From: Marinobacter sp. 1-4A
Lineage (GTDB): Bacteria; Pseudomonadota; Gammaproteobacteria; Pseudomonadales; Oleiphilaceae
Assembly (NCBI RefSeq): GCF_016597725.1
Contig: NZ_VCGY01000004.1
Location: 310,001-374,000, forward strand
Length of the DNA stretch: 64,000 nucleotides
Direction: 5' to 3'
The position numbers and the translations under genes are program-made. This document shows, in pieces, positions 54,457 through 63,681 of the stretch; position 1 is the stretch's first letter; each line of letters starts with the position of its first letter. Below the pieces are notes generated by a model that saw nothing but the letters and a program-made list of their open reading frames with translations, did not search any database and was not told the DNA's origin.

Positions 54457-54918
54457 TTAGTGAGCGTGGCCGTGTTCCTTTTCTTCGTCAGTGGCATCAC
54501 GCGCTTCGATGACTTCAACATCAAAGTGCAGAGTTTCGCCAGCTAGCGGGTGGTTCGCATCAATGGTAACGGTTTCTTCGCTCACTTCCACAACACGAAC
54601 AACCTGAGGACCGCCTGGAGTCTGGGCTTGGAACTGCATGCCCGGCTCAATGGTGTCCACGCCTTCAAAAGCAGTACGCGGAACTGGCTGAACCAACTCT
54701 TCGTTGATTTCGCCGTAGCCTTCAGCTGGCTCTACAGAAACTTTTACCTGATCGCCTGGGTTCTTTTCGGCCAAGGCACTTTCCAGACCACCGATAATGT
54801 TTTGTGCACCTTCCAGATAAGCCAATGGCTCGCGACCTTCTCCACGGGAGGAGTCCAGCTCTTCTCCCTGATTATTGGTAAGCGTGTAGTGGATGGTAAC
54901 AACGCGAGGTTGGGCCAT
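54457..54918 (-). CDS. slpA: FKBP-type peptidyl-prolyl isomerase, SlyD-like
   Basis: A 153-residue cytosolic chaperone/isomerase of the SlyD/SlpA group. VTIHYTLTNNQGEELDSS begins the FKBP core; LAYLEGAQNIIGGLESALAEKNPGDQ leads into the flap (insert-in-flap domain about residues 66-125, VEPAEGYGEI to TIDANHPLAGETL), which adds chaperone activity. The C-terminus ends EEKEHGHAH, a short His tail that may bind Ni or Zn as in SlyD but is much shorter. The symbol is uncertain (slpA or slyD). It stands alone with its own terminator. Confidence 0.88.
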   Translation of the reverse strand: MAQPRVVTIHYTLTNNQGEELDSSRGEGREPLAYLEGAQNIIGGLESALAEKNPGDQVKVSVEPAEGYGEINEELVQPVPRTAFEGVDTIEPGMQFQAQTPGGPQVVRVVEVSEETVTIDANHPLAGETLHFDVEVIEARDATDEEKEHGHAH

Positions 54919-55118
54919 GTGATCTCCTTGAGTGTCGCAATGACTGTTTGATTGATTAAGGGCAATCGAAAGTAATCATGAACAGCCAGACTGAACAGAG
55001 GGACTAACGACCACCAGGCCTCGTTTGAGAGCCGGGCTCGTAACAAGCACGAATGTACAGTTTAACAACTGATACTGTGCGTTTTCCACCGTCATTTCTG
55101 GGGGCGCCCTCAGGCTTT

Positions 55119-55685
55119 TCAACCGCCCTGCCCGATTTTGTAGAAATTTCCGTGGCTGAAAACGCCTAGCGCCGCCTTTCCGTCAATGGTTTGCTCCACA
55201 ACATGCTCTACTAGGTCGTAGTAGGCAGCGGTTACAAGGCGGGCAACTAGCCCGTGGCGCACCTTTACTATAGGACGGGGTTGCCCCGAGCCCTCGTAAC
55301 TACCCACTTCGAGTGCATGCTCGTCACCAACCTCAATGGTTTCTCCCACATTGGTTGTCAGCCTTATAACCTGCTGTTCACCGCTGCCTTCAACGACAAA
55401 AGAGTGGGCCAGTAAGGGGGTATCTTCGACCTGTATCCGCCATTTCTCTACCGGTGTAACCAGATAGTAGTGACCATCGTCTTCTCGGCGGAGAATGGTG
55501 GAAAACAGTTTAACGATAGCCTCTCGGCCCAGCGGTTCACCTTTATGAATCCACTGTCCGTCTCTGCTTATTCTCAGGTCCATATCGCCAGACAGCTCCG
55601 GGTGCCACTTGTCAATTGGCGGCTGACTGACGTTCTTCGCGGTTTTCTGCACTTGCTCGGCAAGCTTCTCCGGGCTCTGGCTCAT
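55119..55685 (-). CDS. DUF1285 domain protein
   Basis: A 188-residue protein starting at MSQSPEK (ATG 55685). It matches DUF1285: DKWHPELSGDMDLRISRDGQWIHKGEPL near 30-57, the YYLVTPVEKWRIQVEDTPLLAH block near 78-100 and QVIRLTTNVGETIEVG. The family is common in proteobacteria, small and beta-rich, with no known function. Two bases after the preceding radical SAM gene region, it is the downstream member of a same-strand pair with a 27-nt gap. Confidence 0.85.
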   Translation of the reverse strand: MSQSPEKLAEQVQKTAKNVSQPPIDKWHPELSGDMDLRISRDGQWIHKGEPLGREAIVKLFSTILRREDDGHYYLVTPVEKWRIQVEDTPLLAHSFVVEGSGEQQVIRLTTNVGETIEVGDEHALEVGSYEGSGQPRPIVKVRHGLVARLVTAAYYDLVEHVVEQTIDGKAALGVFSHGNFYKIGQGG

Positions 55686-55712
55686 AGTTCTGCTCCGCAA
55701 ACCGATAATTTA

Positions 55713-56609
55713 TTACAAACCACGCTGCCATTCAGGCCTTAGCGGCACGGCACCGGGGCTTGTAATGGCCAGATTAACCTGATCCAAAAGCGTCTGCTTG
55801 TCTCGCCCCAGATTCCCTTTAAGGATTAAATAGTTTGATGCATGGTCACTTCTAAATACGGTCTTCTCCAGCTCAAGGTGCTCCAGAAAAGTACGAATTT
55901 CTTCAAACAGACCTTGCTGGGAAAGTGGAATGAAGTCCTCGCCAAAACCTTCTCGAAAGCGCTCTTCGCCTTGAGGGAAACTGACCACCAGAGTAGACAA
56001 GTAATCCGGCTGGGTTTCGTTGCAGAGAGTGGCGGTATTTATCGCGTGTTGGCGCGAGAGCGTTTCACCGCCCAGTCCATTGAGCACCATAACTGAACTC
56101 GTCAACCCAGCTTCGCGAATTTTCAGCAAAGCAGATCGGGTTGATTCCCAAGTTTCCCCTTTGTTTATGCGTCGAAGGACTTCGTCGTCTCCTGACTCCA
56201 TACCAACGTATAGAATCTTGAGCCCCGCTTCTTTTAACTGTTTAAGTTCTTCTACGGTCTTTTTCGCAAGGTTTCTCGGGAGACAATAACTGGACACTCG
56301 TTGCAACGCCGGGAAGGCCGCATTCAGATCGCCCAGAATCTCTAGCAATCTGCGGGTTGGCAGCACCATGGCGTCTCCGTCTGCCAAGAAAACCCGCCTT
56401 ACACCTCCCAGACTTTTTGCTGCCTTCTCGATATCCTTACGAACATCTTCCGGCTTGCGTGCCCGGAATTTTTTCTGGGGTTGGGTATACATCTCGCAGA
56501 AGGTGCATTTATTCCAGGAGCAGCCGTTAGTCACCGGCAGAATCAACGATTTTGCTTCGCTGGGAGGCCGAAAAACTGGCTCTACATACTCAATAGGAAA
56601 ACTGTACAT
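55713..56609 (-). CDS. Radical SAM protein
   Basis: A 298-residue radical SAM enzyme. The 4Fe-4S site is CSWNKCTFC near residues 29-37, a C-x4-C-x2-C spacing, seen in one radical SAM branch instead of the standard C-x3-C-x2-C. ILYVGMESGDDEVLRRINKG near 120 is the SAM-binding beta-5 region typical of Elp3/YgiQ-like proteins. No extra cluster or B12 domain is seen. The substrate is unknown. It is upstream of the DUF1285 gene on the same strand. Confidence 0.85.
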   Translation of the reverse strand: MYSFPIEYVEPVFRPPSEAKSLILPVTNGCSWNKCTFCEMYTQPQKKFRARKPEDVRKDIEKAAKSLGGVRRVFLADGDAMVLPTRRLLEILGDLNAAFPALQRVSSYCLPRNLAKKTVEELKQLKEAGLKILYVGMESGDDEVLRRINKGETWESTRSALLKIREAGLTSSVMVLNGLGGETLSRQHAINTATLCNETQPDYLSTLVVSFPQGEERFREGFGEDFIPLSQQGLFEEIRTFLEHLELEKTVFRSDHASNYLILKGNLGRDKQTLLDQVNLAITSPGAVPLRPEWQRGL

Positions 56610-56652
56610 ACTCTGTACTCAACAATTAGAAATGACCCTGATGATAACGTAG

Positions 56653-57102
56653 TCAGGGCAAATACTGGGTTTTCAAGTCTGCGCAGCCGGGGCCGACCAC
56701 TGGCATATCGAGCACAACAGCTTGCCCGGTCATAAAAGGAATGCCACGGCGATGCCCGTCAACCAGAAGCGTAGACAAGCTGCCCACTAAAGGCATGTGG
56801 GACACCAGCATCAGCGGTGTATGCTGGCTCTCAAGTAAGGCGTTTAAGCAGGTCCCAGGGTCGTCTTCCGGCGTAATGAAGGTCTTTTCCTCCACCGGGC
56901 AATTGAGAATTTCAGAAACAATAGCTGCCGTCTGTCTTGCCCGCACATAGGGGCTACTCCAAATTTGCACAGGCCGCCAAGGCGACGCGGCTATCTGGGC
57001 AGCGCAGTTTGCAACTTGTTTCCGGCCGGTTTCGGTGAGCGTTCGCTCTTGGTCCAGCGAGTGCCAGCCAGCCTCACCATGGCGCATGATAAGCAGGTGC
57101 AT
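56653..57102 (-). CDS. sixA: Phosphohistidine phosphatase SixA
   Basis: A 149-residue histidine phosphatase. Start ATG 57102 (MHLLIMRHGEAGW) has GGAGG 6 nt upstream; a TTG two codons earlier is not needed. The RHG motif near 7-9, ERTLTETGRKQVANCAAQI near 20 and SSPYVRARQTA near 51 match SixA, which dephosphorylates histidine-containing phosphotransfer domains and, in E. coli, PTSNtr protein NPr. The short length (about 150) fits. It lies 15 nt downstream of gpsA and probably shares its operon. Confidence 0.9.
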   Translation of the reverse strand: MHLLIMRHGEAGWHSLDQERTLTETGRKQVANCAAQIAASPWRPVQIWSSPYVRARQTAAIVSEILNCPVEEKTFITPEDDPGTCLNALLESQHTPLMLVSHMPLVGSLSTLLVDGHRRGIPFMTGQAVVLDMPVVGPGCADLKTQYLP

Positions 57103-57117
57103 AAGCAACCTCCGGTA

Positions 57118-58185
57118 TTACTCAGCGATGGTTCTAGGCAGAATAAACTCAACGTCGGAGTTCTGTACAGACATCATCAGGCTATTGATTACTGCGCTGA
57201 TGGACGCATCCCCGTAGAGAATTTCATAAAGGCCGCGTACCAGAGGCATGTATATCCCTATGGCTTCAGCCTTTTCTTTTACCAATTCCAGCGTGTAAAT
57301 GCCTTCTGCCACCTGCCCCAGTTCAGCCACCGCATCATCCAACTTCTTCCCTTGACCAACAGCATGGCCAACCCGGAAATTGCGGCTTTTTGAAGACGTA
57401 CAGGTAACAATTAGATCACCCACACCGGCCAGCCCCATAAACGTCATTGGGTTGGCACCTAGGCTGACAGCAAAACGGCTCATTTCCGCCAGCCCGCGTG
57501 TAATCAACATAGCATTGGCGTTCTCACCCATGTTTAAGGCAGAGGCCAAGCCAGCAACAATGGCATAGATATTCTTGAGTGCGCCCGCCAGCTCAACCCC
57601 GTAAATATCTACGTTGGCGTATACACGGAAATACTCGCACCCCAACAGATCCTGAACAGCGCGCCTTACTTCCGGGTCCTTAGCGGCGATAACCGTTGCG
57701 GTAAGGTCGCGGTTTACAATTTCACTCGCCAAATTCGGGCCGCTCAATACGCCGATACGGCAGCGGGGGATTTCTTCCTGAAGAATCTCACTCATAAGCT
57801 TGAAGCCATGCGCTTCAATCCCTTTTGTGAGGCTTACAACAATTTGCCCTTCACGGAATTTGTCGCTGTTTTCACGAATAACGGTACGAAAGGCCTTGCT
57901 GGGGATGGCGACAAATACAATCTCTGCTTTGCGGACGGCGCCCGCAAGATCTGTGGTCGGCTGTATGTCGCCTTTAATTTCCACATCGGGCAAGTAGCGA
58001 CTGTTAATACCGGTAGTGCGGATTTCTTCTGCCTGAGCTTCATCGCGCATCCAGAAGTGCACCCGGTGGCCATTCTCGCCAAGCACTTTTGCCATGGCAG
58101 AGCCGAAGCTGCCGCCTCCGAGAACCGCCACATCATGCACCGGTTCTTCGACCTCATTTACAAGAGGCTCATTATTTTCAGGCAT
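57118..58185 (-). CDS. gpsA: Glycerol-3-phosphate dehydrogenase [NAD(P)+]
   Basis: A 355-residue enzyme making sn-glycerol-3-phosphate for phospholipids. After about 17 acidic residues (an extension not usual in E. coli GpsA), the Rossmann loop VAVLGGGSFGSAMA begins at about residue 19; VSLTKGIEAHGFKLMSEILQ near 108, GALKNIYAIVAGLASAL near 208 and AGVGDLIVTCTSSKSRNF near 255 are the family signatures, with the catalytic Lys in LKNIYA. It is the first gene of a likely gpsA-sixA unit. Confidence 0.95.
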   Translation of the reverse strand: MPENNEPLVNEVEEPVHDVAVLGGGSFGSAMAKVLGENGHRVHFWMRDEAQAEEIRTTGINSRYLPDVEIKGDIQPTTDLAGAVRKAEIVFVAIPSKAFRTVIRENSDKFREGQIVVSLTKGIEAHGFKLMSEILQEEIPRCRIGVLSGPNLASEIVNRDLTATVIAAKDPEVRRAVQDLLGCEYFRVYANVDIYGVELAGALKNIYAIVAGLASALNMGENANAMLITRGLAEMSRFAVSLGANPMTFMGLAGVGDLIVTCTSSKSRNFRVGHAVGQGKKLDDAVAELGQVAEGIYTLELVKEKAEAIGIYMPLVRGLYEILYGDASISAVINSLMMSVQNSDVEFILPRTIAE

Positions 58186-58248
58186 AGTTATTCCGTGTTT
58201 ATGTAATTCAGGTTCGAATCAGCGAGGCCGAAATGAGAAGCGCGACGT

Positions 58249-58740
58249 TTAGCCGGGCTCTTCACATTCCAAAGCACGCACTAGATTCTTGAACTCTTCC
58301 CGGTTTTGCTTGTTCAGCCCCATAAGCACTTTATGGGCGTCCAGTACCTTATCCCGAACGTCTTGTTCGCTGGCCTTCAGCACAGGTATTTCTTCAAGTT
58401 CTTCAATGCGCGAGGCGGGCTCACGAACAATAATAAAGATCTTATCGAACCCCATGGAGGTGATAATACGGGTAATGTCCGGGTTGGTGGAGATCAGCGT
58501 GGGTAAAAAGTGGCTTTGCTTTTGGGCCGCCATGGCGATCTTGGCGAGCAGGCCGAGGGTGGTACTGTCGATGATCTCGGTTTCGGTGAGATCAATCACC
58601 ACAGTTTTGAACTGGGGATCCAAGGTGATGGAGTCAACCAGATTGTCTAATGTACAGCATAGGTTCAGCCGGATTTCTCCAATGAACTTCAGAACATAAA
58701 TGCCCTGTTTTTCAGCCTGCAGAATTTTATAACCAGCCAT
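58249..58740 (-). CDS. STAS-domain anti-sigma factor antagonist (HsbA-like)
   Basis: A 163-residue protein starting at ATG 58740 (MAGYKILQ; a GTG three codons earlier is less likely). Residues about 5-105 are a STAS domain, with the phosphorylatable-Ser loop LTETEIIDSTTLGLL near 55-69 (Ser about 62). A C-terminal extension of about 50 residues is helical. In Pseudomonas HsbA the partner phosphatase HsbR removes the phosphate; the adjacent upstream gene encodes a similar receiver-phosphatase. Gap 16 nt, same strand. Confidence 0.85.
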   Translation of the reverse strand: MAGYKILQAEKQGIYVLKFIGEIRLNLCCTLDNLVDSITLDPQFKTVVIDLTETEIIDSTTLGLLAKIAMAAQKQSHFLPTLISTNPDITRIITSMGFDKIFIIVREPASRIEELEEIPVLKASEQDVRDKVLDAHKVLMGLNKQNREEFKNLVRALECEEPG

Positions 58741-58756
58741 GTCTCTCACACTGCCA

Positions 58757-59977
58757 CTAGTTCGTCGACGTGTTGTCTGACACTGTCACCGTATCAGTAA
58801 CCGTCACAATACCGATATCGTCCGGTAACTCTGTGATCTCGTCGAGGTTAAGAGCCTCGCTAAGAGATGCGACAGTGTGACGACCTGCAGATACGAGTTC
58901 AAGTAGTCTCTGCTCCTTTTCATCAAGACTCTTCTGCTTTATCACCTCCAGAATTCCGTCTGAAAACAGAATCAGGTGAAAAGGCTTGTCCAGTGGGACT
59001 TCATAAACCTCCCACTGCGGCGATTCAAAGAGCCCGATAGGAAGCCCACTACCCTCCAGAAACGCTGTTTCTCCACCCTCAAAGGAAAGCACTGGCATTG
59101 GGAAGTGAGCCCCCACTGAATACTTCAATTTACGCTCACTCAAAGAAATAATGCCAACAAACATTGTTACGTGTTTTCCCAGACCCGTATCAAGCAGCTC
59201 CGAGTTGATGCGTTGAAGAAAACGGTCGGGGTAGAGAATATCGTCTGTCGACCCTCGGCGTAGGTTGCGCTGTAAACGGTTACTAAGGTTCTTCAGTAGC
59301 ACTGTCACGAAGGCAGAACTGGCGCCGTGACCAGAGACATCGGCGATGTAAACCAGCGTTTTATCTTCGGTGAGCGGAAAATAATCGAGAAAGTCACCAC
59401 TCAGATAGAGCGACGGCTTAATTAAGTGATCCACAAACAAACCACCGGTGAACTGCTCTTTCTCAGGCAACATACGCAGCTGAACTTTGCGCCCTGCCCT
59501 CTGATCTGCGCGCAACTCAGCAATGCCATCTCTTAGGTCCCGGTTGGCGTCTTCCAGTTCTTGCCGATATAACTGATTAAGACGGCTCAAACGTACACGT
59601 TCAAGCAGCTTGCGAATCACGTCACCAAGAGCTTTCTTGTCTTTGCTAAAAGGCTTAAGCACAAAATCGGAAGCGCCTGCTCGAAGCGCATCGACAACCT
59701 GCTTGCTGGATTCACTGCATGAGAAGGCCACGATGGGCGTGAGGGATTCGGCCTCTTCCAGATGGTCCGCCAGACTTTCTATCTGCACGGGATCCAGATC
59801 TGCAAAGATAACATCGGGCATGTTATCGTCAATCACCGCACTGGCAGTTGAGAGATCGCGATAGCCTGAGACGTAAAAGCCTCTGGTTTCAAGGTGGCGC
59901 GCAAGCTCTGCACGAGCCTTCTCGTCTGCATCAATGATCAGTATTCGAATAAGAAGGCGCCCGGTGCGCGAGGTCAT
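58757..59977 (-). CDS. Response regulator with PP2C/SpoIIE phosphatase domain (HsbR-like)
   Basis: A 406-residue protein. Residues about 10-125 are a receiver domain: ILIIDADEKAR (acid pocket), phosphoacceptor Asp in VIFADLDPVQ near 58, and the Lys in DFVLKPFSK. A coiled-coil linker (about 130-165) leads to a SpoIIE/PP2C phosphatase (about 180-390) with metal Asp residues in LSGDFLDYF, IADVSGHGASSAF and LFSDGILEV. It should dephosphorylate the STAS protein encoded 16 nt downstream, coupling a histidine kinase signal to a partner switch. The kinase is not in this window. Confidence 0.88.
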   Translation of the reverse strand: MTSRTGRLLIRILIIDADEKARAELARHLETRGFYVSGYRDLSTASAVIDDNMPDVIFADLDPVQIESLADHLEEAESLTPIVAFSCSESSKQVVDALRAGASDFVLKPFSKDKKALGDVIRKLLERVRLSRLNQLYRQELEDANRDLRDGIAELRADQRAGRKVQLRMLPEKEQFTGGLFVDHLIKPSLYLSGDFLDYFPLTEDKTLVYIADVSGHGASSAFVTVLLKNLSNRLQRNLRRGSTDDILYPDRFLQRINSELLDTGLGKHVTMFVGIISLSERKLKYSVGAHFPMPVLSFEGGETAFLEGSGLPIGLFESPQWEVYEVPLDKPFHLILFSDGILEVIKQKSLDEKEQRLLELVSAGRHTVASLSEALNLDEITELPDDIGIVTVTDTVTVSDNTSTN

Positions 59978-60090
59978 GGCTGCTGCCCTAAACTACCAGC
60001 GATAAACGAAAAATGACGTGTCAAAACCTATTTTGGCATGCCCCTGTGATATAACAAGGCCAGTTTGGCCAAATCCGGAGATTCCTGCGA

Positions 60091-61575
60091 ATGAGAAGAG
60101 CGGTAAATGACCTGTTAGGTGCTTATGACAAGCTGATTATGGACCCGGTTCACGGCGCGATTCCATTATACCGTCACGAAGTTCAGGTGATTGACCATCC
60201 GCTTTTCCAACGTCTGCGTAATATTTGCCAGAACGATATCCTCAGCTTGGTGTTCCCCGGTGCCACGCACTCCCGCTTTTTGCACAGTATTGGCGTAATG
60301 CATGTGGGCACGCGAATGTTTCGCTCAATGATTGACGCCTACCTGCGGGAGCGTCAACTCAGTGAGCAAACCGACCTGAGCTTGAATCAACTGGATGCCA
60401 TTGATTACTTGGCCAAAACCATCCGCCTTGGCTGTCTGCTTCATGACAGCGGGCACTCCAGCTTCTCCCACCAGTTCACTCAGGCCCAACGGATTCGCGA
60501 CCTCATGAGTCGCCCGGGGCGGTTTGCCGACCTTTGGGAAGGCGTTGACTATTCTGCCTACCATAGCGTGGAACCGGAAGAGCTTGAACATGAGCACTAT
60601 TCCGTGCGGGTAGCGCACGATGTGCTATCTGTAGTGGATTTGAAAGCAGCAGGTCTCCACGCTCAAGATGTGATCGGAATAATGGAGACCACAGATGTAA
60701 CGCCAAGCGATACCTTCTGCCGCCACGCTCGTACCTTTTGGGGCTTTATTGCGGGTGAAGACGCTGAAGCTGGGTCTTTGATCAGCGACAACATTCCGCG
60801 CTTGGTGCTGGACCTGCTCTCATCCATCGTATCCGGCGAGATTGACGCTGACCGCGCCGATTACATGCTGCGGGACGGGTTTCATTCATCCGTTACAATT
60901 GGCGGCTTCAACCTTGACCATCTTCTGAGCAACTTACGTTTTGGCTGGGATGAATCAGAACCTTGGTTGGGCCTAGCCATTACCCAAAAAGGCCTTGGCG
61001 CGCTGGAGGATTTTGTTTACAGCCGGTATCAGATGTACCGCAAAGTCTACGCCCACAAAACGGCTCTGGGGTTTGACTGGCTACTGAGGGAAGCCATTAA
61101 CGAGGTTTTGGAAGACCCGGAAAGCTTTGAATGGATCGACACCTGCCTCAGCAATATGCGGTACTTTGCCGAACTCACAGACAACTTTTTTTGGGAAGCC
61201 TTCCGGAAAGTCGCCCGCCAGCGACCGGAGAGCTTCTCGTTCTGTATTGTGAACCGGGTAAAACTGAACCACCTAGATACACGGGAAGATCTCTCCGCCA
61301 GTGGCATTGCCAGTCACAGCGCTTGGCTGGCCGAAGCAATGGAGCTTAATCCGGCCCACGTGGTTACCTGCTCCATGCGGGCGCGCTTCTCCAATATTCA
61401 GGACAACTTCAATGGCATTAAGGTATTGGTTCGAGACCCTGTTAACCGGACACGCTCGCTGAAAAAGATCACCAATGTAAGTGCCTTTTTCAGCAAGTTC
61501 AGCGACGGAACCATCACCCACTTCTACACAAGGCCAGACACCACCGTAAAGACCACCCCCGGAATTAGCGGCTAA
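60091..61575 (+). CDS. HD-domain phosphohydrolase (COG1078 type)
   Basis: A 494-residue HD-superfamily protein, related to SAMHD1/dGTPase-like hydrolases. DPVHGAIPLYRHEVQVIDHP near 18 and the HD motifs (HSRFLHSIGVMHVG near 59, CLLHDSGHSSFSHQF near 116 and DADRADYML near 250, H...HD...D) carry the metal ligands. It probably hydrolyses nucleotides, but the substrate is untested. Its end overlaps the convergent flavoprotein gene by 11 nt (61565-61575). The start ATG at 60091 is in a gap shared with the HsbR-like gene. Confidence 0.88.
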   Translation: MRRAVNDLLGAYDKLIMDPVHGAIPLYRHEVQVIDHPLFQRLRNICQNDILSLVFPGATHSRFLHSIGVMHVGTRMFRSMIDAYLRERQLSEQTDLSLNQLDAIDYLAKTIRLGCLLHDSGHSSFSHQFTQAQRIRDLMSRPGRFADLWEGVDYSAYHSVEPEELEHEHYSVRVAHDVLSVVDLKAAGLHAQDVIGIMETTDVTPSDTFCRHARTFWGFIAGEDAEAGSLISDNIPRLVLDLLSSIVSGEIDADRADYMLRDGFHSSVTIGGFNLDHLLSNLRFGWDESEPWLGLAITQKGLGALEDFVYSRYQMYRKVYAHKTALGFDWLLREAINEVLEDPESFEWIDTCLSNMRYFAELTDNFFWEAFRKVARQRPESFSFCIVNRVKLNHLDTREDLSASGIASHSAWLAEAMELNPAHVVTCSMRARFSNIQDNFNGIKVLVRDPVNRTRSLKKITNVSAFFSKFSDGTITHFYTRPDTTVKTTPGISG

Positions 61576-62608
61576 CCGGCCGCTCCGCGCAGGCGGACAC
61601 CAAACTACAGGCGCTGTCGAAGGCGCCTTCAACCCTGCCACCGCTGAGCCAATCGCCCGCAAGGCCGATGCCGTGATCTTCAAACCAGAGATAGCCGGGA
61701 TTGGCACCTCCTTCTGAGCGAGCATAAAGCCAGCGGTGGGCAACGGAATCCGTCACCATTGCCGTTGTGCCTGTCAGATCCCGAAATGCTGCAATGAGCT
61801 CTTCCGTGACCTTTTCAGGCGCCGCATCAACATGTTGTTCCGTCCATTCCGGGGTCGCGTGTAACACCCACCATACGCCTTCGCTGGTCTGATCCGAGGT
61901 TTCACGGCCGGGCTTGCTGGAATTGTTAGCAACCCAGTACAGCGCCCGGTGATTACACCGCATGCCAACGTGGCGCGGCCACGGGTTTTCCGTAAATCGC
62001 GCAGCTACCGCCCAGCAAGGCAACACCCGGCTTACGGCGTCGTTAAGCTCCGCAGCCAGTTCCGGTAAATTGCTTTGTTCAAGCAAATCTCTGGCCTGAG
62101 CTGGCGGCGCGGTGATAATTACCTGATCGAATTCGCCTAGTTCATCACCGCTTGTATCAGTGAGCCGCCAGCCTTTGCTGTTTCGTTTTAAGCTCTCTAT
62201 GCGCGTTTCCGCAATCAGATTTACATGGCTGGAAAGAGCCCGCGAAATGGCTGTCATTCGCGGCACGCCCACGTACCGGTGCTCATCAGGAAATGCCTGC
62301 CACTGGCCGTCTTTGTCCTGAAAACCAAATGAGCCTTCCCAAGTGCTAAAACGTCGGTTGCCGGCAAACTCTTCAAGAAACGGAAGAAAGTCCGGATTAC
62401 GGGAGGTGAAATACTGCGCTCCAATATCCGCCGCCCCCTCTGCAACCCGTTTTGCGGCGAGCCTACCACCGGGGCCACGGCTTTTTTCGAACACAGTCAC
62501 ATCGTGTCCCTGCTGTTTCAGCTTTATAGCAGCACTCAAGCCCGCTAGGCCTGAACCAACAATCGCGATACGGCGTATATCATTTTTAGTAAGCGTCTCA
62601 TTAAACAT
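61565..62608 (-). CDS. NAD(P)/FAD-dependent oxidoreductase, renalase-like
   Basis: A 347-residue flavoprotein. FAD loop AIVGSGLAGLSAAIKL near 15, FEKSRGPGGRLA near 41 and DIGAQYFTSRNPDF near 60 are typical of renalase-like amine oxidases of the NAD(P)-binding Rossmann type. The C-terminal LAGDWLSGGRVEGAFDSA near 320 is the second FAD-contact motif. Bacterial members oxidise isomers of NAD(P)H; this is family knowledge. It is head to head with the desaturase and convergent with the HD gene. Confidence 0.88.
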   Translation of the reverse strand: MFNETLTKNDIRRIAIVGSGLAGLSAAIKLKQQGHDVTVFEKSRGPGGRLAAKRVAEGAADIGAQYFTSRNPDFLPFLEEFAGNRRFSTWEGSFGFQDKDGQWQAFPDEHRYVGVPRMTAISRALSSHVNLIAETRIESLKRNSKGWRLTDTSGDELGEFDQVIITAPPAQARDLLEQSNLPELAAELNDAVSRVLPCWAVAARFTENPWPRHVGMRCNHRALYWVANNSSKPGRETSDQTSEGVWWVLHATPEWTEQHVDAAPEKVTEELIAAFRDLTGTTAMVTDSVAHRWLYARSEGGANPGYLWFEDHGIGLAGDWLSGGRVEGAFDSACSLVSACAERPVSR

Positions 62609-62724
62609 GGTTTATGGTGCATCCAAGTGCTGTGGTCAGAGCGTACAAACCAGCAAGCGACAGAGCCCGGTATATGGGAAAACATCGCTGTACAGGTTCC
62701 ATTCAGAAAAAAGGCAGTCAGGGT

Positions 62725-63681
62725 ATGACCCGCGTGCAAAACTTATTTGTAAACATTCTAAGGTGGTTCGATTCCGAAGCAGGTTTGGATCACATAGACA
62801 GATCCTCCCGTTCTTTCAGCTTCGTGCGCGTAATTCCGTTTATTGCGCTGCATCTGGCCTGCCTATTGGCTTTTTATACCGGCGTAAGTGCATTCGCCGT
62901 CGGGTTCGCACTCGTCTTTTTTGTGGTCAGAATGTTTGCGATTACCGGATTCTACCACCGCTACTTTGCCCATAAGACATTCAAAACCAGCCGCCCGGCC
63001 CAGTTTATATTTGCCGTGTTGGGTGCGAGTGCAGCCCAACGTGGACCACTTTGGTGGGCTGCCCACCACAGGCATCACCACCAGCACTCGGACCGTGAGC
63101 AAGATCTACACTCGCCTCATCAAGGCGGCTTCTGGTGGTCTCACATGGGGTGGTTTACCTGTGATGCAGGCTTTGTTACAGACGAACGCCGCATTCGCGA
63201 CTGGTTAAAGTTCCCGGAGCTGAAAGCAATTAACAGGTTTGACGCGCTGGTACCTGCCGCCGCCGCCATTTTAATCTATAGCCTAGGCGAAGCCCTTGCC
63301 GTCTGGGCACCGGATCTTGGCACCAATGGCCTGCAATTGCTGGTTTGGGGTTTCTTCATCTCTACCGTTGTGCTGTTTCACGCCACCGTCTCTATCAACT
63401 CGCTATCCCATGTTTGGGGCAAGCGACGATTCGAAACCTCTGACGACAGTCGCAATAACGTCTGGCTTGCCCTCCTGACATTAGGTGAAGGCTGGCACAA
63501 CAATCATCACCGCTGGCCCCAGTCCGTTCGACAGGGCTTCCGTTGGTACGAGATCGACGTAACTTGGTACGGGCTTTGGGCTCTGTCGAAACTGGGCATT
63601 ATCTGGGATCTAAACCCGATACCTAAACACATCCAAGAAGAAACCCGCCAACGTGATCAAATGAGGAGGGCGCAAAAATGA
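62725..63681 (+). CDS. Acyl-CoA/fatty-acid desaturase (delta-9 type)
   Basis: A 318-residue membrane di-iron enzyme from ATG 62725 (MTRVQNLFVN); an upstream frame to 62614 adds 37 unrelated residues overlapping the divergent gene's leader. The three histidine boxes are HRYFAH near 75, HHRHHHQH near 112 and HNNHHRWP near 255, the acyl-CoA desaturase pattern. Hydrophobic segments (near 25-60 and 175-215) give the usual four-helix topology. It introduces a cis double bond, adjusting membrane fluidity. Its stop overlaps the next start by 4 nt (ATGA). Confidence 0.93.
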   Translation: MTRVQNLFVNILRWFDSEAGLDHIDRSSRSFSFVRVIPFIALHLACLLAFYTGVSAFAVGFALVFFVVRMFAITGFYHRYFAHKTFKTSRPAQFIFAVLGASAAQRGPLWWAAHHRHHHQHSDREQDLHSPHQGGFWWSHMGWFTCDAGFVTDERRIRDWLKFPELKAINRFDALVPAAAAILIYSLGEALAVWAPDLGTNGLQLLVWGFFISTVVLFHATVSINSLSHVWGKRRFETSDDSRNNVWLALLTLGEGWHNNHHRWPQSVRQGFRWYEIDVTWYGLWALSKLGIIWDLNPIPKHIQEETRQRDQMRRAQK

